A stretch of 36,387 bases of DNA from Oscillospiraceae bacterium (GTDB lineage: Bacteria; Bacillota; Clostridia; Oscillospirales; Acutalibacteraceae), in the NCBI GenBank assembly GCA_015066085.1, contig SVPA01000014.1:1-36387 (forward strand), given 5' to 3'. The translations under genes and the position numbers were made by a program. The notes under the pieces were generated by a model. That model saw only the letters and a list, made by a program, of their open reading frames with translations. It was not told the origin of the DNA and made no database searches. Positions 24,779 through 33,314 of the stretch are shown here, piece after piece. Position 1 is the first letter of the stretch, and each line of letters begins with the position of its first letter.

Positions 24779-25488
24779 TACTTCTCCTCCTGAACATAGC
24801 GGCAACCCGACTCAACCCCCAAAAGTGAGGGCATAATTTCGTCTTTGGTTCCGATTTTATCAATTTTTCCCGCCTTTAAAACCAAGATTTTATCGGCAAT
24901 ATCAAGAATTCTTTCCTGATGAGAAATAATAAGGATTGAACCCTTATTCTTTTCGTGCATTTTCTCGAAAACCTTAATTAAATTCTGGAACGACCAGAGG
25001 TCAATTCCCGCTTCGGGTTCGTCGAAAACCGAAAGTTTGGTTCCTCTTGCATTAATCATTGCAATTTCTATTCTTTTAAGCTCTCCGCCCGAAAGCGAGC
25101 CGTTTACCTCTCGGTTAATATAATCTCTGGCACAAAGCCCAACCTCCGAAAGATATTGACACGCTTCGATAATGGAAAGTTTTTTGCCCGACGCCAAAGA
25201 AATTAAGTCTTTGACCGTAATACCCTTAAAACGAACGGGTTGCTGAAAGGCAAAACTTATTCCCTTATTTGCTCGGTCGGTAATTGAAAGATTAGTAATA
25301 TCTTCCCTGTCGAGAAAAATTTTGCCCGAAGTTGGGGTTATAATTCCCGCTATTAGTTTAGCAAGGGTCGACTTTCCGCTTCCGTTAGGTCCGGTTATCG
25401 CTACAAAACGCTCATCTATTTCCATAGATATGCCATTTATAATATCGACACCGCCAGCGCTATAAAAAACATTTTCAAGTTTTAACAT
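24778..25488 (-). CDS. sufC: Fe-S assembly ATPase SufC
   Basis: This 236-residue ABC-type ATPase drives the SufB scaffold and is soluble. The start at 25488 (MLKLENVFYSAGG) is taken because GAGGAAA precedes it; the upstream reading to 25581 would cross the promoter. Walker A is GPNGSGKST, the Q-loop region FAFQQPVRFKGI, the signature LSGGELKRIEIAM, Walker B KLSVFDEPEAGIDLWSF and the switch His ILIISHQERIL. The EPEAGID form is a SufC mark. It is the first gene, joined to sufB by a 1-nt overlap. Confidence 0.93.
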   Translation of the reverse strand: MLKLENVFYSAGGVDIINGISMEIDERFVAITGPNGSGKSTLAKLIAGIITPTSGKIFLDREDITNLSITDRANKGISFAFQQPVRFKGITVKDLISLASGKKLSIIEACQYLSEVGLCARDYINREVNGSLSGGELKRIEIAMINARGTKLSVFDEPEAGIDLWSFQNLIKVFEKMHEKNKGSILIISHQERILDIADKILVLKAGKIDKIGTKDEIMPSLLGVESGCRYVQEEK

Positions 25489-25535
25489 TGATTTCCTCAT
25501 AACAATAGTATTAGCAAAAATTCGCTTATTGAAAT

Positions 25536-25564
25536 ATTTTAACATATATTGACAAACTTTGCAA
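25536..25564 (-). promoter_or_regulatory. Promoter of sufCB
   Basis: TTGCAA (25559-25564) and TAAAAT (25536-25541) with a 17-nt spacer on the minus strand. Confidence 0.5.
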
Positions 25565-25589
25565 TACAAAAGGAAGAACAATAAGACTT

Positions 25590-26156
25590 TTACTTTACCA
25601 TATGCTTTATTCGGGAAATTGTGCTTGTTTTATAAAGTATAAGAACCGCAGTTAAGGTTAAAATCAGTTCGGGTAACATATATGTTCCGTTATAAACCAG
25701 CGAATAAACGGCGGGGTTGGTAAAGGTTTCGGGCATCCAACTGTCAAAAAAGATATATCCCGAAATGAAGTGGCTTATAAACCTAAGGGTCAAAGATATT
25801 ATTATTCCAAGAGAAAGGCCAAGCGTTCCTTTTTTTGCGAAAATTGCGGCAAGACCTAAAACGGTATAGGCAACAACAAAGTCAAAGACAACGGCACCAA
25901 TCCACATTCTAGCGTCCATTCCCCAGGACATCATTTTAATAAATCCAACGCCAAACTGAACAAGGGAATTAACAAAGGCAGCAAAAAGTCCCCATCGTGT
26001 TCCAAAAAGTATTGGAATTAATACTATCGGCAACATACTAAGAAGGGTTACGCTTCCGCCCCAAGGGTTCTGCCAAAGTTTAATAAAACTAAGGCCTGTT
26101 GCAAGGGCAATCAAAATTGCACTTACTGTGAGTTTTCTGAGATATGTTCTACTCAT
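25590..26156 (-). CDS. thiT: Thiamine ECF transporter S-component (ThiT-like)
   Basis: This 188-residue protein with six membrane helices binds thiamine at the membrane for the shared ECF module. LSFIKLWQNPWGGSVTLLSMLPIVLI near residues 22-47 is the ThiT signature region, with FGTRWGLFAAFVNSLVQFGVG after it and the aromatic WGMDARMW nearby. Family members also have VVFDFVVAYTVLGLA. The upstream TPP riboswitch with terminator directly supports thiamine as the ligand. AAGGAGAG precedes the ATG. No ECF ATPases are in the window, as expected for a group II S-component that uses an energising module encoded elsewhere. Confidence 0.93.
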   Translation of the reverse strand: MSRTYLRKLTVSAILIALATGLSFIKLWQNPWGGSVTLLSMLPIVLIPILFGTRWGLFAAFVNSLVQFGVGFIKMMSWGMDARMWIGAVVFDFVVAYTVLGLAAIFAKKGTLGLSLGIIISLTLRFISHFISGYIFFDSWMPETFTNPAVYSLVYNGTYMLPELILTLTAVLILYKTSTISRIKHMVK

Positions 26157-26174
26157 ACATATTCTCTCCTTTTA

Positions 26175-26213
26175 TAAAAAATTTACCGCACAGAAATTAT
26201 CCGTGCGGTAAAA
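26175..26213 (-). terminator. Terminator of the TPP riboswitch
   Basis: Stem TTTACCGCAC / GTGCGGTAAA with an 11-nt loop, followed on the minus strand by TTTTTT. It lies between the riboswitch and the thiT ribosome site. Confidence 0.85.
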
Positions 26214-26231
26214 TTTTTTTATCTAGAATCT

Positions 26232-26312
26232 AATCTCCCTACGACGGCATTATCCATATCAGGTTAAAGGGTTTAAGTAAAACTTATCTCAGCCTTTCGG
26301 CACCCCTGATTA
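26232..26312 (-). promoter_or_regulatory. TPP riboswitch (thi box)
   Basis: On the minus strand the conserved blocks are in order: CAGGGGTGCC, GGCTGAGA, ACCCTTT, ACCTGATATGGATAATGCC and CGTAGGGAGA. It binds thiamine pyrophosphate and, with the downstream terminator, turns off thiT when TPP is plentiful. Confidence 0.97.
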
Positions 26313-26340
26313 TTTATTAAATTTTCTGTTCGGCAAGTGT

Positions 26341-26369
26341 ATTATAGTTTAAAGTTATGAAAAAGTCAA
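26341..26369 (-). promoter_or_regulatory. Promoter of the TPP riboswitch-thiT unit
   Basis: TTGACT (26364-26369) and TATAAT (26341-26346) with a 17-nt spacer on the minus strand, directly after the dehydratase gene. Confidence 0.8.
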
Positions 26370-26375
26370 TAAACT

Positions 26376-28298
26376 TTATACATTTACTTCTTTGGTATTT
26401 TTCATTTCTTCAGATTGCTCGGCAAACAGGTTAACCTCTTCGGGATTATGATAGGTTTCAACAACCTCTTTCATAGCATCCTTAATTATAGGCGACTCAA
26501 CCCCACTTTGCGCTTTTTTAAGGGCAACCTTCAGTATTTCCAACTTGGCTTCTACTTCTTCACGGCTTATTGGCCTGTCCTTCTCAATAAAGATAAGATT
26601 ATTTGCGGTTTTATCAAGAGTTTCCGTTTTAATAAGAAGTTCTTCGTAAAGTTTTTCTCCGGGACGAAGACCAACTTCAACAATATCTATATCTTCATAC
26701 GGACGAAGTCCCGAAAGTTTAATCATACTTTCGGCAAGGTCAATAATCTTAACCGGTTGTCCCATATCGAGAACAAACAGTTCTCCCCTTTCTGCCATAA
26801 AACCTGCTTCCATAACAAGTTTTGCGGCTTCGGGAATTGTCATAAAATAGCGTATTATACGATTGTCGGTAATAGTTATAGGTCCGCCTTTTTCTATCTG
26901 GTCTCTGAAAAGCGGAACTACCGAACCGTTAGAGCCGAGAACATTACCGAAACGAACGCAGGAAAAGGAAGTTTTACTATCCTGACGGCACAAAACAACC
27001 ATTTCGCAAAGGCGTTTTGTGGCCCCCATAATATTAGTCGGGTTTACGGCTTTGTCGGTTGAAATCAGAATAAATTTCTCAACCTCATACTTTTCAGAAA
27101 CATTTGCAACATTATAGGTTCCAAAAACATTATTTTTAACCGCTTCGCAACTGCTGTGTTCCATTAAGGGAACATGCTTATGGGCGGCAGCATGGAAAAC
27201 AATTTGCGGACGGTAAAAATCAAAAATAGCGTCAAGTCGTTCAGGTTCTCTTACCGACGCAATTTCAACACTTAAATCAAGTGTATCTTTATATCTGCGG
27301 ATAAGTTCCTGCTGAATTTCATAAGCATTATTCTCATAAATATCAAGAATAATAAGTTTTTTAGGTTGACGCTTGGCAACCTGACGGCATATTTCACTGC
27401 CGATAGAACCGCCTCCGCCCGTTACAAGAACGACCTTATCCTTATAAAAATCGTTCATTAGGGGGTCTTTAATTTTAAGAGCACTTCTGAAAAGAAGGTC
27501 TTCAATTTTAAAGGGACGGACAACACGCTTTGAGTTTTCCTCGGTGCTGTTTTGATTTATTGGGAAATCGTATAATTTTACCTTGCAACCAGTTTTTGAG
27601 TAAAAATCAAGTAGTTTTTTTGCGTTTTCACTATCAATATTAGGAAGAGCAATAAAAATTTCCTGAATTGGTAGATTTTTAATTTTGTTGATTATTCCTT
27701 CGTCCTCTTTATAAACCTTTAAATCGGCAATTTTGCCGCCGATTTTATCAGCACGTTTATCAATAAAACAAATAGGACGATAGTGTGAATTGGAATTATA
27801 TTTAAGTTCTTCGGCAAGAAGGGTTCCCACCTGACCTGCGCCGACGATAGCCACGCCGATTTTATTGATATAATCAAGATTTACATTAAAATGTCTGTAA
27901 AATTGCTGATAACCGAAACGAAGAGTTAAGGTTAATACGCAAAACATCGCTACAACCGAAGCGCTTTGCCAAATATTAAGGTTAATCTTATAAGGGTCCA
28001 GCGCACGGGTTATAATCATTGCAACAATTCCGCCAATCAGGTCGGAACAGACCATTGTTAAATACGCCTTTGAGTTAGCGTAGCGCCAAACATTTGTATA
28101 TACCGAAAAAATAAAGCGAACCAAGAAAATTGCAACACCGAAAATTGCCCCGTTTATAAAATACTGCGTTGCATTTTCAAGTTGAATACTGGTAGAAGAG
28201 AAGAATTCGGTTATAATAAATGAAGTCAAATATACCGCTATAAAGCAAAACATATCTATTGCCACAAGAGTTAAGCGACGCATAAACGATGACTTCAT
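26376..28298 (-). CDS. Membrane-bound nucleotide-sugar 4,6-dehydratase (CapD/EpsC-like)
   Basis: This 640-residue protein has four N-terminal membrane helices (about residues 10-130), a first Rossmann unit (GVAIVGAGQVGTLLAEEL, near 148-165) and a C-terminal short-chain dehydrogenase domain with VLVTGGGGSIGSEICRQ near 292. The catalytic part STDKAVNPTNIMGATKR has Met in place of the usual Tyr of YxxxK, as normal for this large membrane family. It acts on UDP-GlcNAc-type sugars to make precursors such as 2,6-deoxy amino sugars for capsule or O-glycans. It is 20 nt after cpsB in the CpsBCD operon. AAGGAGGG precedes the ATG. A specific product cannot be assigned. Confidence 0.93.
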   Translation of the reverse strand: MKSSFMRRLTLVAIDMFCFIAVYLTSFIITEFFSSTSIQLENATQYFINGAIFGVAIFLVRFIFSVYTNVWRYANSKAYLTMVCSDLIGGIVAMIITRALDPYKINLNIWQSASVVAMFCVLTLTLRFGYQQFYRHFNVNLDYINKIGVAIVGAGQVGTLLAEELKYNSNSHYRPICFIDKRADKIGGKIADLKVYKEDEGIINKIKNLPIQEIFIALPNIDSENAKKLLDFYSKTGCKVKLYDFPINQNSTEENSKRVVRPFKIEDLLFRSALKIKDPLMNDFYKDKVVLVTGGGGSIGSEICRQVAKRQPKKLIILDIYENNAYEIQQELIRRYKDTLDLSVEIASVREPERLDAIFDFYRPQIVFHAAAHKHVPLMEHSSCEAVKNNVFGTYNVANVSEKYEVEKFILISTDKAVNPTNIMGATKRLCEMVVLCRQDSKTSFSCVRFGNVLGSNGSVVPLFRDQIEKGGPITITDNRIIRYFMTIPEAAKLVMEAGFMAERGELFVLDMGQPVKIIDLAESMIKLSGLRPYEDIDIVEVGLRPGEKLYEELLIKTETLDKTANNLIFIEKDRPISREEVEAKLEILKVALKKAQSGVESPIIKDAMKEVVETYHNPEEVNLFAEQSEEMKNTKEVNV

Positions 28299-28318
28299 AT
28301 ATTTCCCTCCTTAAAATT

Positions 28319-29014
28319 TTAAATTAGTTTGTCCGAAACTATACGCTGAGCGTTACGCTTTAAATAACTTTCGTATTTCGAAAGTTTTTTAAACGCCTCT
28401 TTAAGCATTGGCGGACGGCATTCAAGATTATGAGTATCCGAGGCAATAACCTGCACGATTCCTCTTTTTATAAGTTTTTTTGCATCTTTTGAACCAAATT
28501 TACGACTTAACACCGCATGAGCATTGCTTTGGAAAACAACTCCGTTATTTAAAAGACGGGAAAGTAATTTTTCATCTTTAATAAGATAGTTGAAACGCTC
28601 AACATGAGCAATTATCGGGGTAATCCCCATAGAAAGAATTGCGTCGAGCGTTTTTTCAAAATTATACGGATAATCATTAAGTGGTTCCAATAACAGATAA
28701 GATGTTCCTTCTATGCAAAGTGCAAAAAGGTCTTCCTTTATAAGATTAGGGTCATAGCGAACCTCCGCGCCAAGATAAAATTCCATATCTTGGCACAAGC
28801 CCGTTTTCTCTATTTCTTTTTTCAGCAAATTAAAGGCAGCATTTCTCTCCTCAATAAAATTGTTTAAAGATTTATCTTGCAAAACAAAATGAGGAGTAAA
28901 AACAACACCCGTTATTCCCTGCTGTTTTTCGGCAAGTAGAAGTTCAATCGCTTCTTGCAAACTTGAGGCGCCGTCATCTATACAAGGAAGAATGTGAGTA
29001 TGAATATCAATCAT
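28319..29014 (-). CDS. cpsB: CpsB/YwqE-type PHP tyrosine-protein phosphatase
   Basis: This 231-residue metal-dependent phosphatase of the PHP family removes phosphate from the CpsD kinase. Metal ligands are seen in MIDIHTHILPCIDDGA (start), LGAEVRYD, IAHVERFNYL and VIASDTHNLECR. The ATG at 29014 begins exactly at the family's usual N-terminus and overlaps the kinase stop by 8 nt; a longer reading from 29092 overlaps the kinase gene by 86 nt and is not needed. It controls surface polysaccharide synthesis together with CpsC and CpsD. Confidence 0.93.
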   Translation of the reverse strand: MIDIHTHILPCIDDGASSLQEAIELLLAEKQQGITGVVFTPHFVLQDKSLNNFIEERNAAFNLLKKEIEKTGLCQDMEFYLGAEVRYDPNLIKEDLFALCIEGTSYLLLEPLNDYPYNFEKTLDAILSMGITPIIAHVERFNYLIKDEKLLSRLLNNGVVFQSNAHAVLSRKFGSKDAKKLIKRGIVQVIASDTHNLECRPPMLKEAFKKLSKYESYLKRNAQRIVSDKLI

Positions 29015-29747
29015 CTTGTCTCTCGTAAGTATAGTATGCGCTATATTTATAATATTTGTCATACTTGTAATAGGTATCGGCTTTAGAGTCATAGTCGTTC
29101 AGCACGGTACCGAGAATTTTAGTATCAACAACCTTAAGACGATTGATTGTTTCAAGAATCTGGTTTTTAGAAGCATAGTTCTGACGGACGATAAGTACCG
29201 CACCATCTATATACTTGCTGAAAGCCACGGCGTCGGCAACTATGAAAACAGGAGGAGTATCGCAGATAATGAAATCAAAACGAGACTTTAATTCCTCAAA
29301 CATAAATTTTGCCTTATCGGAAGCGAGAAGTTCTGACGGATTGGGAGGAGTAGGACCTGCTAACATAACATAAATACCTAACTCATCAATATATCCGATT
29401 GCATTCTGTATGTCGGTGGAGCCATTAAGTACGGTGCTGACTCCCTGTTGTACCGACTGTTTAATGCGGAGGTAGCGCTGAACCTTAGGGCGACGAAGGT
29501 CGCAATCACAAAGAAGAACCTTTTTACCGCTTTGAGCGAGCGCTACCGCAAGGTTAATAGACAAGGTAGTTTTTCCTTCACCCGAAAGAGAACTTACCAT
29601 CATTATAGTTTTACAGCCTTCGGAAGCAGAAATAAACTCAACATTGGTTCTGAGCGACTTCAGTGCTTCAAGATATTTAAAAGGAGTTTTTTCATTTAAC
29701 GCTTCAAAGTTTTCGGTAACATATTGTCTTTTTAGTTTCTTAGCCAT
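29007..29747 (-). CDS. cpsD: CpsD/YwqD-type tyrosine-protein kinase
   Basis: This 246-residue bacterial tyrosine kinase (BY-kinase) has Walker A MMVSSLSGEGKTTLSINLA near residue 50, Walker A' VLLCDCDLRRPKV, and Walker B FDFIICDTPP. The C-terminal tail has seven or more tyrosines (DTYYKYDKYYKYSAYYTYE), the autophosphorylated cluster of this family. It needs the membrane activator CpsC, encoded 14 nt upstream, and is reversed by CpsB downstream. AGGAGG precedes the ATG. Confidence 0.95.
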   Translation of the reverse strand: MAKKLKRQYVTENFEALNEKTPFKYLEALKSLRTNVEFISASEGCKTIMMVSSLSGEGKTTLSINLAVALAQSGKKVLLCDCDLRRPKVQRYLRIKQSVQQGVSTVLNGSTDIQNAIGYIDELGIYVMLAGPTPPNPSELLASDKAKFMFEELKSRFDFIICDTPPVFIVADAVAFSKYIDGAVLIVRQNYASKNQILETINRLKVVDTKILGTVLNDYDSKADTYYKYDKYYKYSAYYTYERQDD

Positions 29748-29761
29748 TATAAACTCCTCCT

Positions 29762-30472
29762 TTATTTCTTATTCTTTTCAATTGCATCAAGTGAGGGAAC
29801 AACACCGAGAATCGGCAGGTCCTCAATTCGCTGTAGGTCGGCAACGGATTTAACCTTATTATTAAGCAGAGCAATAAGGATTATAAGTGAAAGTGAAACA
29901 ACAACACCTATCATTCCGCCAACGGCAGTATATCTTGATACACTGGGATAAACAGGACCGTTTGAAACGGTTGGGGGGTCCCATTCTTTAACAAAGTCGG
30001 AACCGAATTTTTCTTTTACCTTTTCTACTACACTATTATCTATTGCGGTAAGGTATTCTTGGGCTTTTTGTTTATCGGGATGGTCAAAAGTAACTTTAAT
30101 TAAAAAGGTTTCATCGGCTACATAGACCTTTATTCTTGAAAACAGCGAAGAAGGTGTTTCTTTGCCTTGAAGGCCCAAGTCTTCTATTACATCTTCAAGA
30201 ACATAGTTAGTACGAATTATATCCGCAAAGGTTGAAACATATTTTTGGGCAATAGTTACCTTTTCGGAGTCCAATTCCTCAATATTGCTCTCACGAAGTT
30301 CTACAAGCATTACCGAAGTTGCTCTGTAAACAGGAGTAACATAGTATTCGGCATAACAGTAACTAAAGGTTGCAGCAAGAATTCCTGCGATTGCAACCCA
30401 AAACCACTTGCGCAGAATTTGACGAAAGATTTGCGAAAGGTCAATAGTCAAAGTTTCTCTAAAATTTTCCAT
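29762..30472 (-). CDS. cpsC: CpsC/YwqC-type chain-length regulator and kinase activator
   Basis: This 236-residue Wzz-family membrane protein has two helices, WFWVAIAGILAATFSYCY (residues about 22-40) and MIGVVVSLSLIILIALL (about 190-206). The large outer domain between them includes the usual PVYRATSVMLVEL and ends with PSVSRYTAVGG. A short cytoplasmic tail (DLPILGVVPSLD) can activate the CpsD kinase. It starts the CpsC-CpsD-CpsB-dehydratase operon under a perfect consensus promoter. The ribosome site is GGGAGAA. Confidence 0.92.
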   Translation of the reverse strand: MENFRETLTIDLSQIFRQILRKWFWVAIAGILAATFSYCYAEYYVTPVYRATSVMLVELRESNIEELDSEKVTIAQKYVSTFADIIRTNYVLEDVIEDLGLQGKETPSSLFSRIKVYVADETFLIKVTFDHPDKQKAQEYLTAIDNSVVEKVKEKFGSDFVKEWDPPTVSNGPVYPSVSRYTAVGGMIGVVVSLSLIILIALLNNKVKSVADLQRIEDLPILGVVPSLDAIEKNKK

Positions 30473-30505
30473 TTTTATTCTCCCAAGAAATTAAATATAA
30501 GAGGC

Positions 30506-30535
30506 CGGTTTGCAAAAGACATTTTTAGCAAACCG
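30506..30535 (-). promoter_or_regulatory. Hairpin in the cps operon leader
   Basis: An 8-bp stem, CGGTTTGC / GCAAACCG, with a 14-nt loop lies in the roughly 75-nt leader of the cpsC transcript. It has no U-run after it, so it is not a terminator. A regulatory role is only possible. Confidence 0.4.
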
Positions 30536-30556
30536 CAAACATATTATAACAAATAA

Positions 30557-30585
30557 ATTATACTACAATGTTTGTCCTTTGTCAA
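30557..30585 (-). promoter_or_regulatory. Consensus promoter of the cps operon
   Basis: TTGACA (30580-30585) and TATAAT (30557-30562) with a 17-nt spacer on the minus strand, lying directly after the ComM-like gene. Confidence 0.88.
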
Positions 30586-30600
30586 ACAGTAAAACTATTT

Positions 30601-32136
30601 CTAACCCTCCCAATATTTACGGTCAAGGCTTCTAAACTGTATTGCCTGAGCGATATGGCTAACCTCAACATTTTCCTTTTCTTCAAGGTCCGCAATAGTA
30701 CGGGCAACCTTAAGAATTCGGTCATAGGCACGGGCAGAAAGACCAAGACGGTCAAAAGAGGCTTTAAGTAGTGCCTCGGCATCATCGGTAAGTTTGCAAT
30801 ACTGATTCAGCATACCGGGGAGAAGCCGTGCATTACAGGTTATTCCTGTACCCTCATAGCGTTTGTTCTGAATTTCTCTTGCTCTGTTAACCCGTTTTCT
30901 GATTTGTTCGCTTGTTTCTTCTTTTGCATTGGATTTTAGCGAAGCGTAATCTACGGGAGGCACTTCTATATGTAAATCAAGTCGGTCAAGCATAGGACCC
31001 GAAACCCTGTTAAGATAATTTCTTACCGCTGTCATAGAACAACTGCATTTACGGGTTGGGTGACCGTAAAAACCGCAAGGACAAGGGTTCATTGCAGCGA
31101 CCAGCGTAAACACACTGGGATAGGTCAGCGACCCCGCAACACGAGAAATCGTTACTCTTCCGTCTTCAAGGGGTTGACGCAAGGTTTCCATTACATCTCT
31201 GCTAAATTCGGGAAGTTCGTCTAAAAACAAAACGCCGTTATGGGCAAGGGAAATTTCGCCCGGTCTTGGAATTGTTCCGCCGCCCGAAACTCCCCTTGAT
31301 GACACGGTGTGGTGGGGCGAACGGAAAGGTCTTCTTAAAACAAGAGGGCTTCTTGAATCAAGCACTCCTGCTACCGAATGGATTTTAGTGGTTTCGATAG
31401 ATTCTTCAAAGGTCATTTCAGGAAGTATTGTGGGGAGCCTTTTGGCCAGCATGCTCTTTCCTGCTCCCGGGCTTCCGATAAGAAGAATATTATGACCGCC
31501 CGCCGCCGCTATTTCCATTGCGCGTTTAGCGGCAGACTGACCTTTTACTTCGGCAAAATCAAGAAAAGCGTTATCAACATCGTTATACGAATTTTCAAAA
31601 GGCTGTTCAGGAGTAAGACAGACCTCACCTTTAATGTGAGCAATAACCTCATCAACCGAATTTACGCCGTAAATATTGATTCCCTCGATTACCGAGCCTT
31701 CGGCAGCGTTCTCTTTTGGAAGAAAGAAATTTTTAACTCCGTTTTGACGGGCACTTATTGCCATAGCCAGAACTCCGTTTACCCGTCTTAAACTGCCATC
31801 AAGAGAAACCTCGCCGATAAATATACTATCACTAAGGTCAATTTTAGGTTCAATCTGTTTATTGGCAATAAGCAGGGCAAGAAGTACGGGCAAATCATAA
31901 ACCGAACCTTCTTTTCTTACATCGGCGGGGGCAAGATTTACCGTTATATGACCAAGAGGATACTTATAACCGCAATTCTTTATTGCCGAACGAACTCGGT
32001 CACGCGATTCTCTTACCGCCGAATCGGGCAGTCCCACTATATCAAACGCCTGATGTCCTCTTGAAACATCGGCTTCAGTTTCTACCATATAAGCATCTAT
32101 TCCGTAAAGACCGATACTGCGAATTCTTGCTACCAT
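30601..32136 (-). CDS. ComM/YifB family Mg-chelatase-like AAA+ ATPase
   Basis: This 511-residue protein has the three-part YifB layout. A Lon-like N-terminal domain contains [20 protein letters not shown] and [18 protein letters not shown]. The AAA+ core has Walker [18 protein letters not shown] near residue 220 and [15 protein letters not shown], followed by [18 protein letters not shown]. The C-terminal helical Mg-chelatase domain ends in [16 protein letters not shown]. ComM in naturally competent bacteria is a helicase for branch migration of incoming DNA, and other members are less clear. AGAGGTG precedes the ATG. It is divergent from the TtcA-like gene. Confidence 0.93.
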   Translation of the reverse strand: MVARIRSIGLYGIDAYMVETEADVSRGHQAFDIVGLPDSAVRESRDRVRSAIKNCGYKYPLGHITVNLAPADVRKEGSVYDLPVLLALLIANKQIEPKIDLSDSIFIGEVSLDGSLRRVNGVLAMAISARQNGVKNFFLPKENAAEGSVIEGINIYGVNSVDEVIAHIKGEVCLTPEQPFENSYNDVDNAFLDFAEVKGQSAAKRAMEIAAAGGHNILLIGSPGAGKSMLAKRLPTILPEMTFEESIETTKIHSVAGVLDSRSPLVLRRPFRSPHHTVSSRGVSGGGTIPRPGEISLAHNGVLFLDELPEFSRDVMETLRQPLEDGRVTISRVAGSLTYPSVFTLVAAMNPCPCGFYGHPTRKCSCSMTAVRNYLNRVSGPMLDRLDLHIEVPPVDYASLKSNAKEETSEQIRKRVNRAREIQNKRYEGTGITCNARLLPGMLNQYCKLTDDAEALLKASFDRLGLSARAYDRILKVARTIADLEEKENVEVSHIAQAIQFRSLDRKYWEG

Positions 32137-32164
32137 CTTACACCTCTAACATAGATATATATTT

Positions 32165-32193
32165 ATGTTAACATTTTAGACGAACATTTACAA
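32165..32193 (-). promoter_or_regulatory. Possible promoter of the ComM-like gene
   Basis: TTGTAA (32188-32193) and TAACAT (32165-32170), 17-nt spacer, on the minus strand. Both boxes are weak matches. Confidence 0.4.
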
Positions 32194-32205
32194 GTGCGAT
32201 TTTTC

Positions 32206-32234
32206 TTGAAATATGACACAAAGACAAATATAAT
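32206..32234 (+). promoter_or_regulatory. Promoter of the TtcA-like gene
   Basis: TTGAAA (32206-32211) and TATAAT (32229-32234) with a 17-nt spacer, leaving a leader of about 20 nt. Confidence 0.75.
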
Positions 32235-32262
32235 ATTAAAAAAAGATACTTTACGGAGAATT

Positions 32263-33093
32263 ATGGAACGATATAAAGAAATTGAAAGAAGCATTATTAA
32301 AAAATTCAGAAAGTCTATCTGGAACTGCTTTGTAGGGGCGGTTAACGAATATCGCCTTATTGAAGAGGGCGACAAGATTGCCGTTTGTATTTCAGGCGGA
32401 AAAGACTCAATGCTTATGGCAAAGTGTATGCAAGAACTAAACCGTCACAGTCTTTACCCTTTTGAACTTGTCTTTCTTGTAATGGACCCCGGTTACAACA
32501 AGGAAAACCGAGAACTTATTGAGTCAAACGCTAAAGAAATGAATATTCCGATTACGGTTTTTGAGAGCAATATTTTTGATGTTGTAGTTGATGCGGGCGG
32601 TGCGCCCTGCTACCTATGTGCGAGAATGCGGCGTGGTTGCCTTTACAGCAAGGCAAAAGAACTCGGATGCAACAAAATTGCTCTCGGTCACCATTTTGAC
32701 GATATGATTGAAACTCTGCTTCTTAATATGACCTACGCGTCGGAAATAAAGACAATGCTTCCAAAACTTAAGTCAACAAATTTTGAGGGAATGGAACTAA
32801 TTCGTCCTCTTTACAAGGTTAAAGAAAAGGATATTATCGCTTGGTCCAACTATAATGAACTCAAATTTTTAAGGTGTGCTTGTAAATTTACTGCCGACAG
32901 CGAGTATAACGAGGATATTTCAAAGCGAAAAGAGATTAAGGCACTTATAAAAGAAATAAAAAAGGTCAACCCTGCGGTTGACGATAATCTTTTCAGAAGT
33001 GTTCATAATGTCAATCTTGCCTCAATTGTCGGTTGGCGTGAAAAAGACAGCGGAGACAAGCACAGTTATTTAGAAAAGTATGATGAGGAATAA
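32263..33093 (+). CDS. TtcA-like tRNA thiolation enzyme (PP-loop ATPase)
   Basis: This 276-residue PP-loop protein activates tRNA cytidine by adenylation for 2-thiolation. CISGGKDSMLMAKCM (near residues 41-55) is the PP loop, PCYLCARMRRGCLYSKA carries the CxxC, and LGHHFDDMIETLLLN and FLRCACKFT complete the TtcA-type set of Fe-S cysteines. The start is ATG at 32263 (MERYKEIERS) because CGGAGAA is 5 nt before it; a longer reading from 32194 would begin before the promoter. Cytidine-32 thiolation is the family role in enterobacteria, and the clostridial substrate is less certain. A strong terminator follows. Confidence 0.85.
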   Translation: MERYKEIERSIIKKFRKSIWNCFVGAVNEYRLIEEGDKIAVCISGGKDSMLMAKCMQELNRHSLYPFELVFLVMDPGYNKENRELIESNAKEMNIPITVFESNIFDVVVDAGGAPCYLCARMRRGCLYSKAKELGCNKIALGHHFDDMIETLLLNMTYASEIKTMLPKLKSTNFEGMELIRPLYKVKEKDIIAWSNYNELKFLRCACKFTADSEYNEDISKRKEIKALIKEIKKVNPAVDDNLFRSVHNVNLASIVGWREKDSGDKHSYLEKYDEE

Positions 33094-33100
33094 AAAGATA

Positions 33101-33133
33101 AAAATCCCGAATGCTTACGCATTCGGGATTTTT
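33101..33133 (+). terminator. Terminator of the TtcA-like gene
   Basis: A 14-bp stem, AAAATCCCGAATGC / GCATTCGGGATTTT, with a TTAC loop and T-run. Confidence 0.92.
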
Positions 33134-33257
33134 GTCTCTCATGTGCGAAAAAGAACTGGGTAAAAACCTAGGATTTTCTTGTATTTTCTCAAATACCATT
33201 GTTGCTTGAATACGGTCACCGCCACCTAAACCTTTACTGCCACCATTTTTGCAATTA

Positions 33258-33286
33258 TTGATAGGTTCCTCTTTTTATGATATAAT
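33258..33286 (+). promoter_or_regulatory. Promoter of the 45-residue Cys-rich gene
   Basis: TTGATA (33258-33263) and TATAAT (33281-33286) with a 17-nt spacer. Confidence 0.7.
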
Positions 33287-33314
33287 TAATCGCATATTTC
33301 AAGGAGGTTTTTTC

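Noticed and set aside
26343-26376. Hairpin-like TAAAGTT / AACTTTA after the dehydratase gene
   Set aside because: It is short, AT-rich and lacks a T-run; the region is better explained by the thiT promoter.
26415-27062. Plus-strand reading frame of 215 residues
   Set aside because: It is antisense to the CapD/EpsC-like dehydratase and has no ribosome site or family features.
29015-29092. N-terminal extension of CpsB
   Set aside because: It would overlap the kinase gene by 86 nt, and the family starts exactly at the later MIDIHTH.
32194-32262. Earlier start for the TtcA-like gene
   Set aside because: It would begin before the promoter (-35 at 32206); ATG 32263 has a ribosome site and fits the family N-terminus.
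33011-33273. Minus-strand open stretch with GLGGGDRIQ and MVFEKIQENPRF
   Set aside because: It is short, crosses the TtcA terminator and the end of that gene, and lacks a ribosome site. It could be the remains of an old gene, but I cannot support it.
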